From the NCBI GenBank assembly GCA_965250205.1, contig CBDFNK010000018.1, forward strand, positions 62,001 through 126,000: a stretch of DNA of 64,000 bases, written 5' to 3'. The stretch's first letter is position 1, and each line of letters opens with the position of its first letter. The notes beneath the pieces were generated by a model that was given only the letters and a program-made list of their open reading frames with translations, ran no database searches and was not told the origin of the DNA. Shown here one piece after another: positions 52,580 to 61,101 of the stretch. Position numbers and translations under genes: made by a program. This DNA comes from JAHZKN01 sp965250205. GTDB taxonomy: Bacteria; Pseudomonadota; Alphaproteobacteria; Rhizobiales; Hyphomicrobiaceae.

Positions 52580-54630
52580 TTGCTGCGCGCTTCATCTGTC
52601 ACGGTGGTGAAGTCCTTGAGAACCGACGGCTCGATGTTGCCATAAGCAGCGCAGCCCTTTGTGTGCATCCGGTCATAGATAAGAATGCGGTTGCCTCGAA
52701 ATTCTGCATCACTGGCACGGCGGGCAATACCCGTTGCTAATGCCCCATCTGAATAGCGCGCTTTGCAAAATTCTGTTGACAGGAAAGACGTCAGGCTGCC
52801 GGAATAAAACTCTGAACCAGGTACGGGGGCTGCTTCTTTCAGTTGCAGCCAGCGCGCGCGCTCAATGCCGCTCTCCCAGGCGTTGCTTTCAGCTTTCTTT
52901 AACAGAGGCGCAACCGCTTCTTGAATACGCTTGCGCTGCACCTGATCTTTGATGCCTGAGACCTGCTTTTTCAGAGCATCCTCTTCCTTTTGGGACATCG
53001 GCCGGATCACAGTATTGGACAAATCTGCCAATTTCTGCGGATCAGACTCAGGCGGTCGGGTCATCCAAATGCGTGCCCCGCGCATATCGGTTGCAGAGAT
53101 TTTCAAACCCGACAAGTCTGCGCCATAGAGCTTGGCAAGCTGCAATGATCCCATCGACATATCTGAATCGCGCAAGGATGCGCTTTGCATATTGGCGTGC
53201 TTGAGCAGCGCGCCCTGCAACTGCGCATTAGAAAGGTCAGCATATTGCAGCTGCGCCCAGGACAAATCAGCCCCTTCCAAGTGCGCCAGCAGGAAGCTTG
53301 CGCCCAGCGCATGCACACCGCCCGTAATGCTTGCCTTTTCAAGATGCGCGTTGAGAAAGTCTGTGCCCGTCAAAATCGCATAGGACAAATCTGCCCCTTG
53401 CAGCTTCGTGTCATGTAACGTCGCCTGAGTAAGATCAATGCCCAGCAAACTCGCGCCTTGGAGTTTGGCCCGCGAGAAATCTGATCCACGTGCTGTCGAA
53501 CACTGTGCTTTGCGCCGATCCGCTTCAACCAACACCGCGTTCGGGTCGGCGCAATTCAACCAGGCATCTTTCAGGTCAGTACCCAGAAAACTGGCCTGAT
53601 CCAGGTTAGCATTGGTGAGATCGACTTGATGCAAATCGGAGCGATCAAGGCGGGCGTATCTGAGATCACGACCACGCAAAGAGAAACTCGGCTCACCCGG
53701 CGTCTGTTCCTTGTCGACCACCAAATCGGTATCGGTGACGTGCAGGTTGCGTCTAAAGACACCAAACAACGCGCCATCGCTTGAGGCACCGAAGAAGGGC
53801 ATTGAATAACCGGCCGCCAAACGCGCTTGGGCGCGACCCGTCACAGACGCGACCGGGTTAAAAACAGCACGCGTCAATCGATCCAGCGCTTCGCCTGGCA
53901 CCGTTGCCACAAAGAAGGAGAACAGCGCCACCGCCGACAGAAGGCCCGTCGTTACCAAGAACGCCAATGGATTAGAGGCTGTTGCGCGAAAGAAGGCCTT
54001 GAAGAACGAAGTTTCCGCGCGGAACAAAAACACGCCAATAAGCACCAGGGCCGCTAAATCTACCAGCAACGCGATACGGTGTGTCCAGGTGATACCAATG
54101 TCATGATAGGGCAGGAACACAACCTGGATGTAGAGGATCAGGATAACCGGCAGAACCACCAACGTCAGCCACGACATGCCATGCAAAAACATTCCCATCG
54201 TGGGACTGCGCTGCGGGCCTGCAATGGCCTGCACAAAAAAGAAGTTATTCAATTCCAGGCGCAGGGGGTGGCTGCGGTTGTCATTGGGTTCCAATAGTCG
54301 GATGGCGTGGTCGAGTTCTAGAGATTTGCGCGCCAGCAATGTCAGTTGCGAAATCAAACCAAGATGCAGCAACACCAAAACGATGGGCGCAAATTGGAAA
54401 AATTGGGTAAGCTGAATATCAACCTGCAGCATCGGCAGCGACACAGGCGTTTCAAGCAGCAAATCACGATGAGTGACGCCGGCAACGGCAATCATAAAAT
54501 AGGTCATGATGGCGAGGAAAATCAGCCATGAGGCATGCGCGGTATCGCTTGAGCGATTGACCGCCTCAAGCAGACTATAGGGATTGACCGGTGTTTCTTC
54601 CGGTGGCGCCGATGCTGAAAACTCCGCCAT
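52576..54630 (-). CDS. Membrane-anchored pentapeptide-repeat protein
   Basis: The 684-residue protein has a cytoplasmic start, about five membrane segments between 35 and 270 (ASWLIFLAIMTYFMIAVAGV, IALLVDLAALVLIGVFLF, LAFLVTTGLLSAVALFSFFV) and then pentapeptide repeats from about 310 to 490, A(D/N)LxxA type (LRYARLDRSDLHQVDLTNAN LDQASFLG, GADLSYAILTGTDFLNAHLE). The C-terminal 150 residues are globular with three Cys. Such repeats form a right-handed quadrilateral beta-helix for binding. The function is unknown. The stop lies inside an intergenic repeat, so the end may vary between strains. Confidence 0.85.
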   Translation of the reverse strand: MAEFSASAPPEETPVNPYSLLEAVNRSSDTAHASWLIFLAIMTYFMIAVAGVTHRDLLLETPVSLPMLQVDIQLTQFFQFAPIVLVLLHLGLISQLTLLARKSLELDHAIRLLEPNDNRSHPLRLELNNFFFVQAIAGPQRSPTMGMFLHGMSWLTLVVLPVILILYIQVVFLPYHDIGITWTHRIALLVDLAALVLIGVFLFRAETSFFKAFFRATASNPLAFLVTTGLLSAVALFSFFVATVPGEALDRLTRAVFNPVASVTGRAQARLAAGYSMPFFGASSDGALFGVFRRNLHVTDTDLVVDKEQTPGEPSFSLRGRDLRYARLDRSDLHQVDLTNANLDQASFLGTDLKDAWLNCADPNAVLVEADRRKAQCSTARGSDFSRAKLQGASLLGIDLTQATLHDTKLQGADLSYAILTGTDFLNAHLEKASITGGVHALGASFLLAHLEGADLSWAQLQYADLSNAQLQGALLKHANMQSASLRDSDMSMGSLQLAKLYGADLSGLKISATDMRGARIWMTRPPESDPQKLADLSNTVIRPMSQKEEDALKKQVSGIKDQVQRKRIQEAVAPLLKKAESNAWESGIERARWLQLKEAAPVPGSEFYSGSLTSFLSTEFCKARYSDGALATGIARRASDAEFRGNRILIYDRMHTKGCAAYGNIEPSVLKDFTTVTDEARSN

Positions 54631-55052
54631 ACACTTAATCCCTCAACTCTCAACTCTCAACTCAATCGTCACGTCAACCCTACCGGGTCCAGCCAGCACC
54701 AGGTCCAGCGCGTGTTGTGCGCCAACATCCGCCCCCGGGCAATCAACTTTATCGCCTCCGCCAGCGCGCAGTGCGACCATAGCCGAAAAAGTATTGTATT
54801 TAAAACGCTACAGGGGTTGAATCAAAGTCATTATAAATCAATTGGTTAGCGGCACGCAACATGACGCCTGACCAGTGCAGCGCGCGCTATAGCAATGAAA
54901 CCAGCTTTGGAAAAGCTAGAGGCACCCATAAGAGCCGTTGAGCGAAATGTGCTACACGTACAATTACAATCGGACGCGATATTGAGAACGGTGAGCGCGT
55001 AAATGGCCCTCTATCGCCAGTAGAAGTCCAATTGACCTACAAGGCGCTATAC
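54631..55052. other. Divergent intergenic region
   Basis: TCAACTC occurs in a short tandem array (54643-54663). No gene is seen. Promoters for the pentapeptide gene and the RhuM-like gene must lie here. The right part is AT-rich. Confidence 0.45.
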
Positions 55053-56171
55053 ATGGCACAGCCAAAAAAGAAGAACAAAAAGCCGCTACCTGTCGACAAG
55101 TCTACGGCTGATCCAACCAGCAATGCATTGCAAATTTTTGAGGACGTAGAGACGGGAAACCGCCTGCTTCCCTATGCAACCCCAGAAGGGGTGGAGTTGG
55201 ACCTAATTTTTGACGGCGAAGAGCCTTGGTTTACGCAGTTAGACCTTGCCTCAATGTACGGCGTTGATGTGCGGACAGCAAATCACCATGTTCAAGAGTT
55301 CGTCAAGGCCGGGGAGTTGGACGAGGCAACTATCCGAAAATTTCGGATAGTTCGAGACGAGGGCGGGCGACAGGTTTCCCGCGATATTCTCCATTATAGC
55401 TTGGATGTGGCGTTTTACGTTGGCTATCGCGTTAATTCCGACGAAGGGAAGCTATTTCGGCGTTGGGCAACATCTAGCCTAAAACAGCTCGCGAAATACG
55501 GGTTTGTCGTGAATAAGCGGATGCTGAAGGGCAAGCCCGACCGGCTATCTCAACTCCGCGAAATTATCAAAGACATCCGATCAGACGAAGCCACTATATA
55601 TGCGGAACTTCGTCGGATCCTCACAATGTGCACGGACTATGAATCATCCTCCAAGGCGTCAAATTTGTTTTTCGCATCGTTCCAAAACAAGTTGCACTAT
55701 GCGATCGTGGGCAGCACTTCTGCCGAGATCAAATTGAATTACGCTGACGCGATGAAAGACAATATGGGACTGCAAACCTGGGATGGCGATCAACCGCTTC
55801 AAGCCGATGCACTAGTTGCAAAGAACTACCTAGGACCGCTTCATATTGAAGACCTTAATCATCTAACTACCATGGTCCTCGATTTTTTCGAAGATCAAGT
55901 GAAACGAGGTTGGATTGTCACCATGGACGATACCGCGCGCGGACTTGAAGAAATACTAGCGGTCAACAAGCGCCACATCCTGCCTGATGGACCTAGAACA
56001 ACAAAGGCAGCAGGCGACCGACACGCGAAAGCTCAATATAAGATTTTTGACACAACGCGGCGCAAAGAGCGCAAAGCCAAGGCTTTGTCTGACCTGAACG
56101 ATGCAGCAAAATCTTTACCTGCCAAAAAAAGAAAAGCCCCGCTAAAAAAGAAGCCCAAAAAAGCAAGCTAG
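55053..56171 (+). CDS. RhuM-like protein
   Basis: The 372-residue protein resembles virulence protein RhuM: EEPWFTQLDLASMYGVDVRT (N-terminal DNA-binding-like unit), VRDEGGRQVSRDILHYSLDV AFYVGYRVNS and GKLFRRWATSSLKQLAKYGF, family hallmarks. The later part includes FASFQNKLHYAIVGSTSAEI, the usual C-terminal domain, and ends in a very basic tail (PAKKRKAPLKKKPKKAS). Members are often found near mobile elements and restriction loci; the biochemical role is unclear. The ATG of MAQPKKKNKK is chosen over an upstream TTG. Confidence 0.8.
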   Translation: MAQPKKKNKKPLPVDKSTADPTSNALQIFEDVETGNRLLPYATPEGVELDLIFDGEEPWFTQLDLASMYGVDVRTANHHVQEFVKAGELDEATIRKFRIVRDEGGRQVSRDILHYSLDVAFYVGYRVNSDEGKLFRRWATSSLKQLAKYGFVVNKRMLKGKPDRLSQLREIIKDIRSDEATIYAELRRILTMCTDYESSSKASNLFFASFQNKLHYAIVGSTSAEIKLNYADAMKDNMGLQTWDGDQPLQADALVAKNYLGPLHIEDLNHLTTMVLDFFEDQVKRGWIVTMDDTARGLEEILAVNKRHILPDGPRTTKAAGDRHAKAQYKIFDTTRRKERKAKALSDLNDAAKSLPAKKRKAPLKKKPKKAS

Positions 56172-56299
56172 TGTCCTCCTCAAAAAAACAAACTTGCCAT
56201 AATTTTTCCCTGCGAATCAGCCCCTTTATTATTGGCCCCGTCTAGGACCGCTGGCTTTGGTTGGCTGGCGGCCACCTAGAGGATAAACAAGGTTGCGCT

Positions 56300-56506
56300 A
56301 GTCAGATCTGATAGAACGCCCATCGACTTCGTCCGGTCGTAAAATGGACGGGGAACCGGGGTTCGTTCACCCCGATAATGATCAAGCTGGAAACCACGCA
56401 ACATCCATCGCCCATTGTGCGTTAAAAACGACAGGAGACCGGATCGTACCAACCCTCATTAGGTTGGGTCGGCCTGACCTGGAGGACTATTAAATGGTCA
56501 TCAGGT
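56300..56506 (+). ncRNA. Candidate structured RNA or leader
   Basis: Several pairings can be drawn in this gene-free region: an outer stem (TCCGGTCGT with ACGAC...ACCGGA), CCAACC-TCATTA-type hairpin with GGTTGG near 56441-56460, and ACCTG/CAGGT (56477-56506) that would hide the GGAGG before a small ORF. An intrinsic terminator follows at 56585. I cannot match a known riboswitch. Confidence 0.4.
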
Positions 56507-56577
56507 TGAAAATTGATGTGAAGATCAAATTGTCAAAGCGGGCTCTGCTCGTGATAGCAATTTTTCTTCTTCAATGA
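56494..56577 (+). CDS. Possible 27-residue hydrophobic peptide
   Basis: GGAGG lies 9 bases before an ATG that opens MVIRLKIDVKIKLSKRALLV and ends in IAIFLLQ, a basic N-terminus plus a hydrophobic segment. A terminator follows 7 bases after the stop. The start site can be paired into a hairpin. It may be a leader peptide or a small membrane-active peptide; conservation is untested. Confidence 0.35.
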   Translation: MVIRLKIDVKIKLSKRALLVIAIFLLQ

Positions 56578-56584
56578 CTTCCTG

Positions 56585-56624
56585 GAGGCGGTATCGCGGT
56601 AGCGGTACCGCCTCTTTCTTTTTT
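56585..56624 (+). terminator. Rho-independent terminator
   Basis: GAGGCGGTA and TACCGCCTC form a 9-bp perfect stem with a 12-base loop, followed by TTTCTTTTTT. It shows that a transcript reads rightward through the region before it, although no sizeable gene is present there. Confidence 0.88.
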
Positions 56625-57057
56625 GGATTTCGGGTCACACATGTACTTAGTTGCACAAAAAAGCTGCCGTAACGAAATGCCGTTCGTACTTGGCAACAAC
56701 CTCCTGTAGTTCTTGTGTTTTTCTCCACCGCTGAAGCGCATGCGAAAGAGTTGTAGGAGAACAACGGATCGCGCTGTTTCAGGCCCCTATCTCCGCCCAT
56801 TTCAGGTTGCTTTTCTGTGCCTCAGGGCTTGGCTGGCAGATGCGCGACACAGGCCCGCGATATCACGTGTTGGGGCGGTAGGGATCAAAATTTACAGTGT
56901 CACACTTCGACACCCATGATTGAGTGCGGTGCTATCTCCACGAGAGATCGCGCGCTTGACCTTGACGCGCCGCACGGCTTCGCTAACAGCTTCTAGCAGG
57001 TGAGCCATAAGATTCGCGCGGCTCACACACCTCCAACACAAAAGGCGGCGGCTTCTC

Positions 57058-57420
57058 GTGTACAATTGCAAAAAATGTCCCGGCTATTGTTGTTCCTATC
57101 CGTTGATTGCGCTCGACAAGCGCGACGTGGAACGCCTAGCCAAACATCACGACATGAGCTTCAAGGAAGCCAAGAAGGCATTCACCAAAGAAGACCACGG
57201 ACGTAAGTATGCGATGCGCCGCAAGCGCGACGAACACTATGGCCGCATTTGTCAGTTCTTTGATCAAAAAGAGCGCCGCTGCACAATTTACAAGGCACGG
57301 CCATCCGTCTGTCGCTCATTTCCCGGCGAAAATAAGTGCGGCTACTACGACTTTTTAAAGTTTGAACGGAGCTGTCAGGACGATCCGGAATTTGTGGCAC
57401 TGACCGACAACTCCAAATAA
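57058..57420 (+). CDS. YkgJ-family CxxCxxCC cluster protein
   Basis: The 120-residue protein starts at GTG with YNCKKCPGYCCSYPLIAL, the Cys cluster of the YkgJ family, thought to bind zinc or an iron-sulfur cluster. Further Cys occur in ICQFFDQKERRCTIYKARPS, VCRSFPGENKCGYY and ERSCQDD, as is usual. The function of the family is not settled. The gene is followed by a GST-like gene on the same strand, after about 160 bp. Confidence 0.85.
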   Translation: MYNCKKCPGYCCSYPLIALDKRDVERLAKHHDMSFKEAKKAFTKEDHGRKYAMRRKRDEHYGRICQFFDQKERRCTIYKARPSVCRSFPGENKCGYYDFLKFERSCQDDPEFVALTDNSK

Positions 57421-57582
57421 GCGCCACACCAAATTGTGGTGCGTAATCAGGAAACCCGGCCCACGTATGGCTGGGTTTTTTGTTTTTTTGGGTCGCTGCG
57501 CTATAGAAGCAGCATTCGTTTTGGCAATGGTTGGGTTGTGGTCACGCACGCCGATCATAAATACCCGCGCAAGAGGTTTATT

Positions 57583-58296
57583 ATGATTACGCTTTACGCA
57601 TTCGGCCCCGCTTTCGGACTGCCTGACCCAAGTCCATTTGTCACCAAGGCCGAAGTGCTTTTGAAACTGTCCGGCCTTGATTACAAAACCAACACGCACG
57701 GATTCAATAAGGCGCCCAAAGGCAAATTACCTTACATTGATGATGACGGCACTATTGTTGCAGACTCGATGCACATGCGATGGCATCTGGAAAACAAACA
57801 CAACATCGAGTTTAGTCCCGGCCTGACAGACCAGCAACGGGCAATCTCGTGGGCCCTTGAACGCATGTGTGAAGAACATCTCTATTGGGCCGTCGTGCAT
57901 GAGAGATGGAGCAAAGATGACAACTTCAACAAAGGACCGCGCAATTTTTTCAAAGCCGTGCCTGCCGCCCTGCGCCCACTCGTGACCGCAAAAGTGCGCC
58001 GTGATATCAAACGTAACATGTGGGGCCACGGCCTGGGTCGCCATACGGATGATGAAATTACCCAACACGCCGCAGCAGACCTCAAGGCGCTTTCCGATTT
58101 CCTAGGCGAAAACCCATGGGCGATGGGGGTAAACCCGACAGCAGGCGATGCAACGGTGTTTGCATTTGTCACCGCTGCCATGGCGGAACATTTTGAAGGC
58201 CCTGTGGGGGAGGCTGCGCGCAGCCATGCCAATCTCGTGGCCTACAGAGATCGTGGGATGAATCTTTGGTTCCCTAAATTGGCAAAAACATCTTAA
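57583..58296 (+). CDS. Glutathione S-transferase-like protein
   Basis: The 237-residue protein has a thioredoxin-like N-terminal domain (MITLYAFGPAFGLPDPSPFV, KAPKGKLPYIDDDGTIVADS with the cis-Pro and the Asp-Ser glutathione contact) and an all-helical C-terminal domain (NPTAGDATVFAFVTAAMAEH). It resembles the metaxin/failed-axon-connections-like GST branch. A detoxification role is likely, but the substrate is unknown. The ATG is set by conservation; the upstream open frame is not protein-like. Confidence 0.83.
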   Translation: MITLYAFGPAFGLPDPSPFVTKAEVLLKLSGLDYKTNTHGFNKAPKGKLPYIDDDGTIVADSMHMRWHLENKHNIEFSPGLTDQQRAISWALERMCEEHLYWAVVHERWSKDDNFNKGPRNFFKAVPAALRPLVTAKVRRDIKRNMWGHGLGRHTDDEITQHAAADLKALSDFLGENPWAMGVNPTAGDATVFAFVTAAMAEHFEGPVGEAARSHANLVAYRDRGMNLWFPKLAKTS

Positions 58297-58348
58297 AGCG
58301 AAGACCAACGGGCAACCTGATTTGGCCAACCCCCGCGACAAGCACGCA

Positions 58349-59524
58349 ATGCCTACACCCGTCTGGCAAATGTTCATCATTTTCCTGCGATTGGGCGTGA
58401 CATCGTTTGGTGGACCGGTAGCCCACCTCGGCTATTTTCGTGAAGAATTTGTGGCCCGTCGTAAATGGTTTACAGACCAGGGCTATAGTGATCTCGTGGC
58501 ACTCAGTCAGTTCTTGCCGGGCCCGTCCAGTAGCCAAGTTGGACTTGCCATTGGCTTGCTGCGTGCCGGACCCGCTGGCGCTGTTGCGGCTTGGGCCGGC
58601 TTTACGCTGCCGTCCGCGATTGCGCTGGTTCTGTTTGCCATTGGCATTGCCCACTTTGACGTGGCCTCAAGCAGCGTTTGGTTGCAGGGCTTTAAGATTG
58701 CCGCCGTGGCTGTCGTCGCCAAAGCGGTGCTTGGCATGGCCGCGTCGCTGACGCCGGACATTGAACGCGCAAGCCTGGCCGTCGTCGCAGCCCTGGTTGT
58801 TCTTGCCGTGCCAACAACGTTGGGACAGGTGCTGGCCATTCTCATTGGTGCAACCGTTGGAATTCTTTTTTTGCGCACACCCAAAACCCAAGACGCAGCC
58901 CTGACGATGCCGGTTGAGGTTCCTCGCCGAGCCAGCATGATCGCCCTTGGTCTGTTCATTGTATTGCTCGTTGGTTTGCCGTTTATGGCAAGCCAATCAT
59001 CCAACCAGAGCCTCGCACTTGTAGACTCCTTCTACCGCTCCGGCGCATTGGTCTTTGGCGGCGGCCATGTCGTGCTGCCGTTGCTGCAAGCGGAAGTCGT
59101 GCCACCGGGTTTTGTAACGCCCGATCAGTTCTTGGCGGGCTATGGCGCCACACAAGCAGTTCCAGGACCGCTGTTTACCTTCGCTGCCTATCTCGGTGCA
59201 CAAATTAGCGGCCCTGGCACGGCCGCCTTGTGTCTGATCGCCATCTACATGCCATCCTTTTTATTGGTCTTCGGCGCACTGCCCTTTTGGAATGCCCTGC
59301 GCAGCAAAACATGGGCAGCCTCCGCCCTCACCGGCATCAACGCGGCGGTTGTTGGCCTGCTGCTTGCCGCCCTTTATAACCCGGTGTGGACATCGGGCAT
59401 TTTAAGCGCGCGTGATTTTGTCATTGCTGCGGCGGCGTTTTTGGCACTGCATGTTTTGAAAACCCCACCGTGGCTGGTGGTGCCATTGTGCGCGCTTGCA
59501 GCCGGTGGGTTGAGTTTGTTTTAG
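58349..59524 (+). CDS. chrA: Chromate transporter
   Basis: The about 391-residue membrane protein has two CHR domains. The first starts FLRLGVTSFGGPVAHLGYFR and DLVALSQFLPGPSSSQVGLA. The second starts SFYRSGALVFGGGHVVLPLL and QFLAGYGATQAVPGPLFTFA. Members export chromate, giving resistance. Length matches long-chain ChrA. A TTG nine codons upstream is an alternative start. It follows the GST-like gene closely and both may be part of an oxidative or metal stress unit. Confidence 0.92.
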   Translation: MPTPVWQMFIIFLRLGVTSFGGPVAHLGYFREEFVARRKWFTDQGYSDLVALSQFLPGPSSSQVGLAIGLLRAGPAGAVAAWAGFTLPSAIALVLFAIGIAHFDVASSSVWLQGFKIAAVAVVAKAVLGMAASLTPDIERASLAVVAALVVLAVPTTLGQVLAILIGATVGILFLRTPKTQDAALTMPVEVPRRASMIALGLFIVLLVGLPFMASQSSNQSLALVDSFYRSGALVFGGGHVVLPLLQAEVVPPGFVTPDQFLAGYGATQAVPGPLFTFAAYLGAQISGPGTAALCLIAIYMPSFLLVFGALPFWNALRSKTWAASALTGINAAVVGLLLAALYNPVWTSGILSARDFVIAAAAFLALHVLKTPPWLVVPLCALAAGGLSLF

Positions 59525-59579
59525 GAAACACTCTCGAAGATGGCAGCACATAATACACGCTCAAACACTGCTATCGTTT

Positions 59580-60905
59580 CTACCACCATGTCGCTTTTAA
59601 GCCCCTGTGTGCGCGCGTAACATATCTTGAATGGCCATACCAACCACACGTCTTCACGTCCTCTGCAGCCATACAAACATACCAATGTGTATCGGGTCGG
59701 TATAAGCCGACATATGAAGTTGCGGAATTCGAATTCTCAGGCAGAGTTTCCAATATCTTTTTGGCTGGCTTAATGTTGTACCGCTTTGCCGCCCGCTTGA
59801 TATATCTCTTTGCACGCGACACATCTCTGGGCACGCCCAATCCGTTTGCATACACTATGCCAAGATAATAATTCGCAAACCCTCTTGTACTGCGGTCAAT
59901 TTTATCTGACTTAAGTTTTCGACCTAGTCTCAAGGCGTGGCGACCAGAAACGCGAACAGACTTATCCCTTTTTGTTGGATGTGCGACACACTTTTGCATA
60001 TTGGCAATTGCTTCTCGCATTTGATATTGCCCATTCAAATATCTCCTGTCGCTCCTCTGACCGCTTTCTAGATAGGTCGGAGCCAAAGGGTTAAGGAGAC
60101 GGGCTGCACTGTAGTAGAGATTCAAACCCAGCGAACATGTAGCCCCAATGTTTCCATCCGCGATGGATCGACGGTACCAGTCAAATGCACTTTTAGATGC
60201 CAAATACGCTGGCAAACCTTTTTTTTGTAACGATCCCCGCGCAGAGGTGCGTAGTTTGCCAAGTTCGTGGGCTGCCTCAGACACTCCCAGACGATCTGCA
60301 ATCTGCAAAATATCCACTGCCTCAAAAAGCAATTTGCGGTCTGTGTAATATTTTGCCTGGTAGATCAATTCACGAGCATAATTGATGATGTATTCTTTAT
60401 CGTTCGTACGCGATGCGATCTTCAATAGCGCTCGTCTCTTGCCAAGCCGGTTTTCAACAATAGAAGTGCGGTTTTTATATCTAAGTCGACTTGCATACAG
60501 GATCGCAGAATGCGTATCACCGCGCACAACATTTGGCTCCAACAATGCAATGGTGCGTCGTATAACGGGAGCAGGTGTTCGGCTGCGATTGGGCATCATA
60601 GTTGCAAGATTATATCGTGCCGCAAGGTGCCCTTGCGCTGCCACGGCCTCAAGCATAGCCTTGGCTTTTTTATCATCTCTCTCTACGCCATACCCATTCT
60701 TCAAAAGAACAGCACGATTATTGATCGCATCAAGATTCCCAAACAGCGATAAATATTTGTAAACAATATTCGCGCGTTCGAATTTTCGCTCTTTTACCCA
60801 ACGAGCGGCCACCCCGTTCATTTGGTGCGCAACCTCGGGCACGGCGCCTAAGAAAAATGAGCTGGTCAAAAGAACTAGAATGAAAAGAAAGAAAATGCGC
60901 TTCAT
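59580..60905 (-). CDS. Exported Sel1-like repeat protein
   Basis: The 441-residue protein has a signal peptide or anchor (MKRIFFLFILVLLTSSFFLG) followed by Sel1/TPR-type helical repeats: RAVLLKNGYGVERDDKKAKA, LEAVAAQGHLAARYNLATMM, AFDWYRRSIADGNIGATCSL and YYLGIVYANGLGVPRDVSRA KRYIKRAAK. The C-terminus has three Cys (WYVCMAAEDVKTCGWYGHSR). Such proteins mediate protein contacts in the envelope. The AT-rich codon choice differs from its neighbours and may reflect transfer. It is transcribed toward the chromate transporter. Confidence 0.8.
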   Translation of the reverse strand: MKRIFFLFILVLLTSSFFLGAVPEVAHQMNGVAARWVKERKFERANIVYKYLSLFGNLDAINNRAVLLKNGYGVERDDKKAKAMLEAVAAQGHLAARYNLATMMPNRSRTPAPVIRRTIALLEPNVVRGDTHSAILYASRLRYKNRTSIVENRLGKRRALLKIASRTNDKEYIINYARELIYQAKYYTDRKLLFEAVDILQIADRLGVSEAAHELGKLRTSARGSLQKKGLPAYLASKSAFDWYRRSIADGNIGATCSLGLNLYYSAARLLNPLAPTYLESGQRSDRRYLNGQYQMREAIANMQKCVAHPTKRDKSVRVSGRHALRLGRKLKSDKIDRSTRGFANYYLGIVYANGLGVPRDVSRAKRYIKRAAKRYNIKPAKKILETLPENSNSATSYVGLYRPDTHWYVCMAAEDVKTCGWYGHSRYVTRAHRGLKATWW

Positions 60906-61101
60906 GTGTGGAAACCTGACTTAAACAACCAGCCCTACCGATACCTGGATTATCTAAAGACACCACAAACAGGGTCGCCAAAGATGCCAAATAATCCATC
61001 AACATATGAAGAGCCAAATTCAATTGGTCAGACCCAATCATTGAGTAAGAACCCTTTAACCTCATTGCACCTTGGGCCCGCTTCGGCTACCACCTCTCCC
61101 C

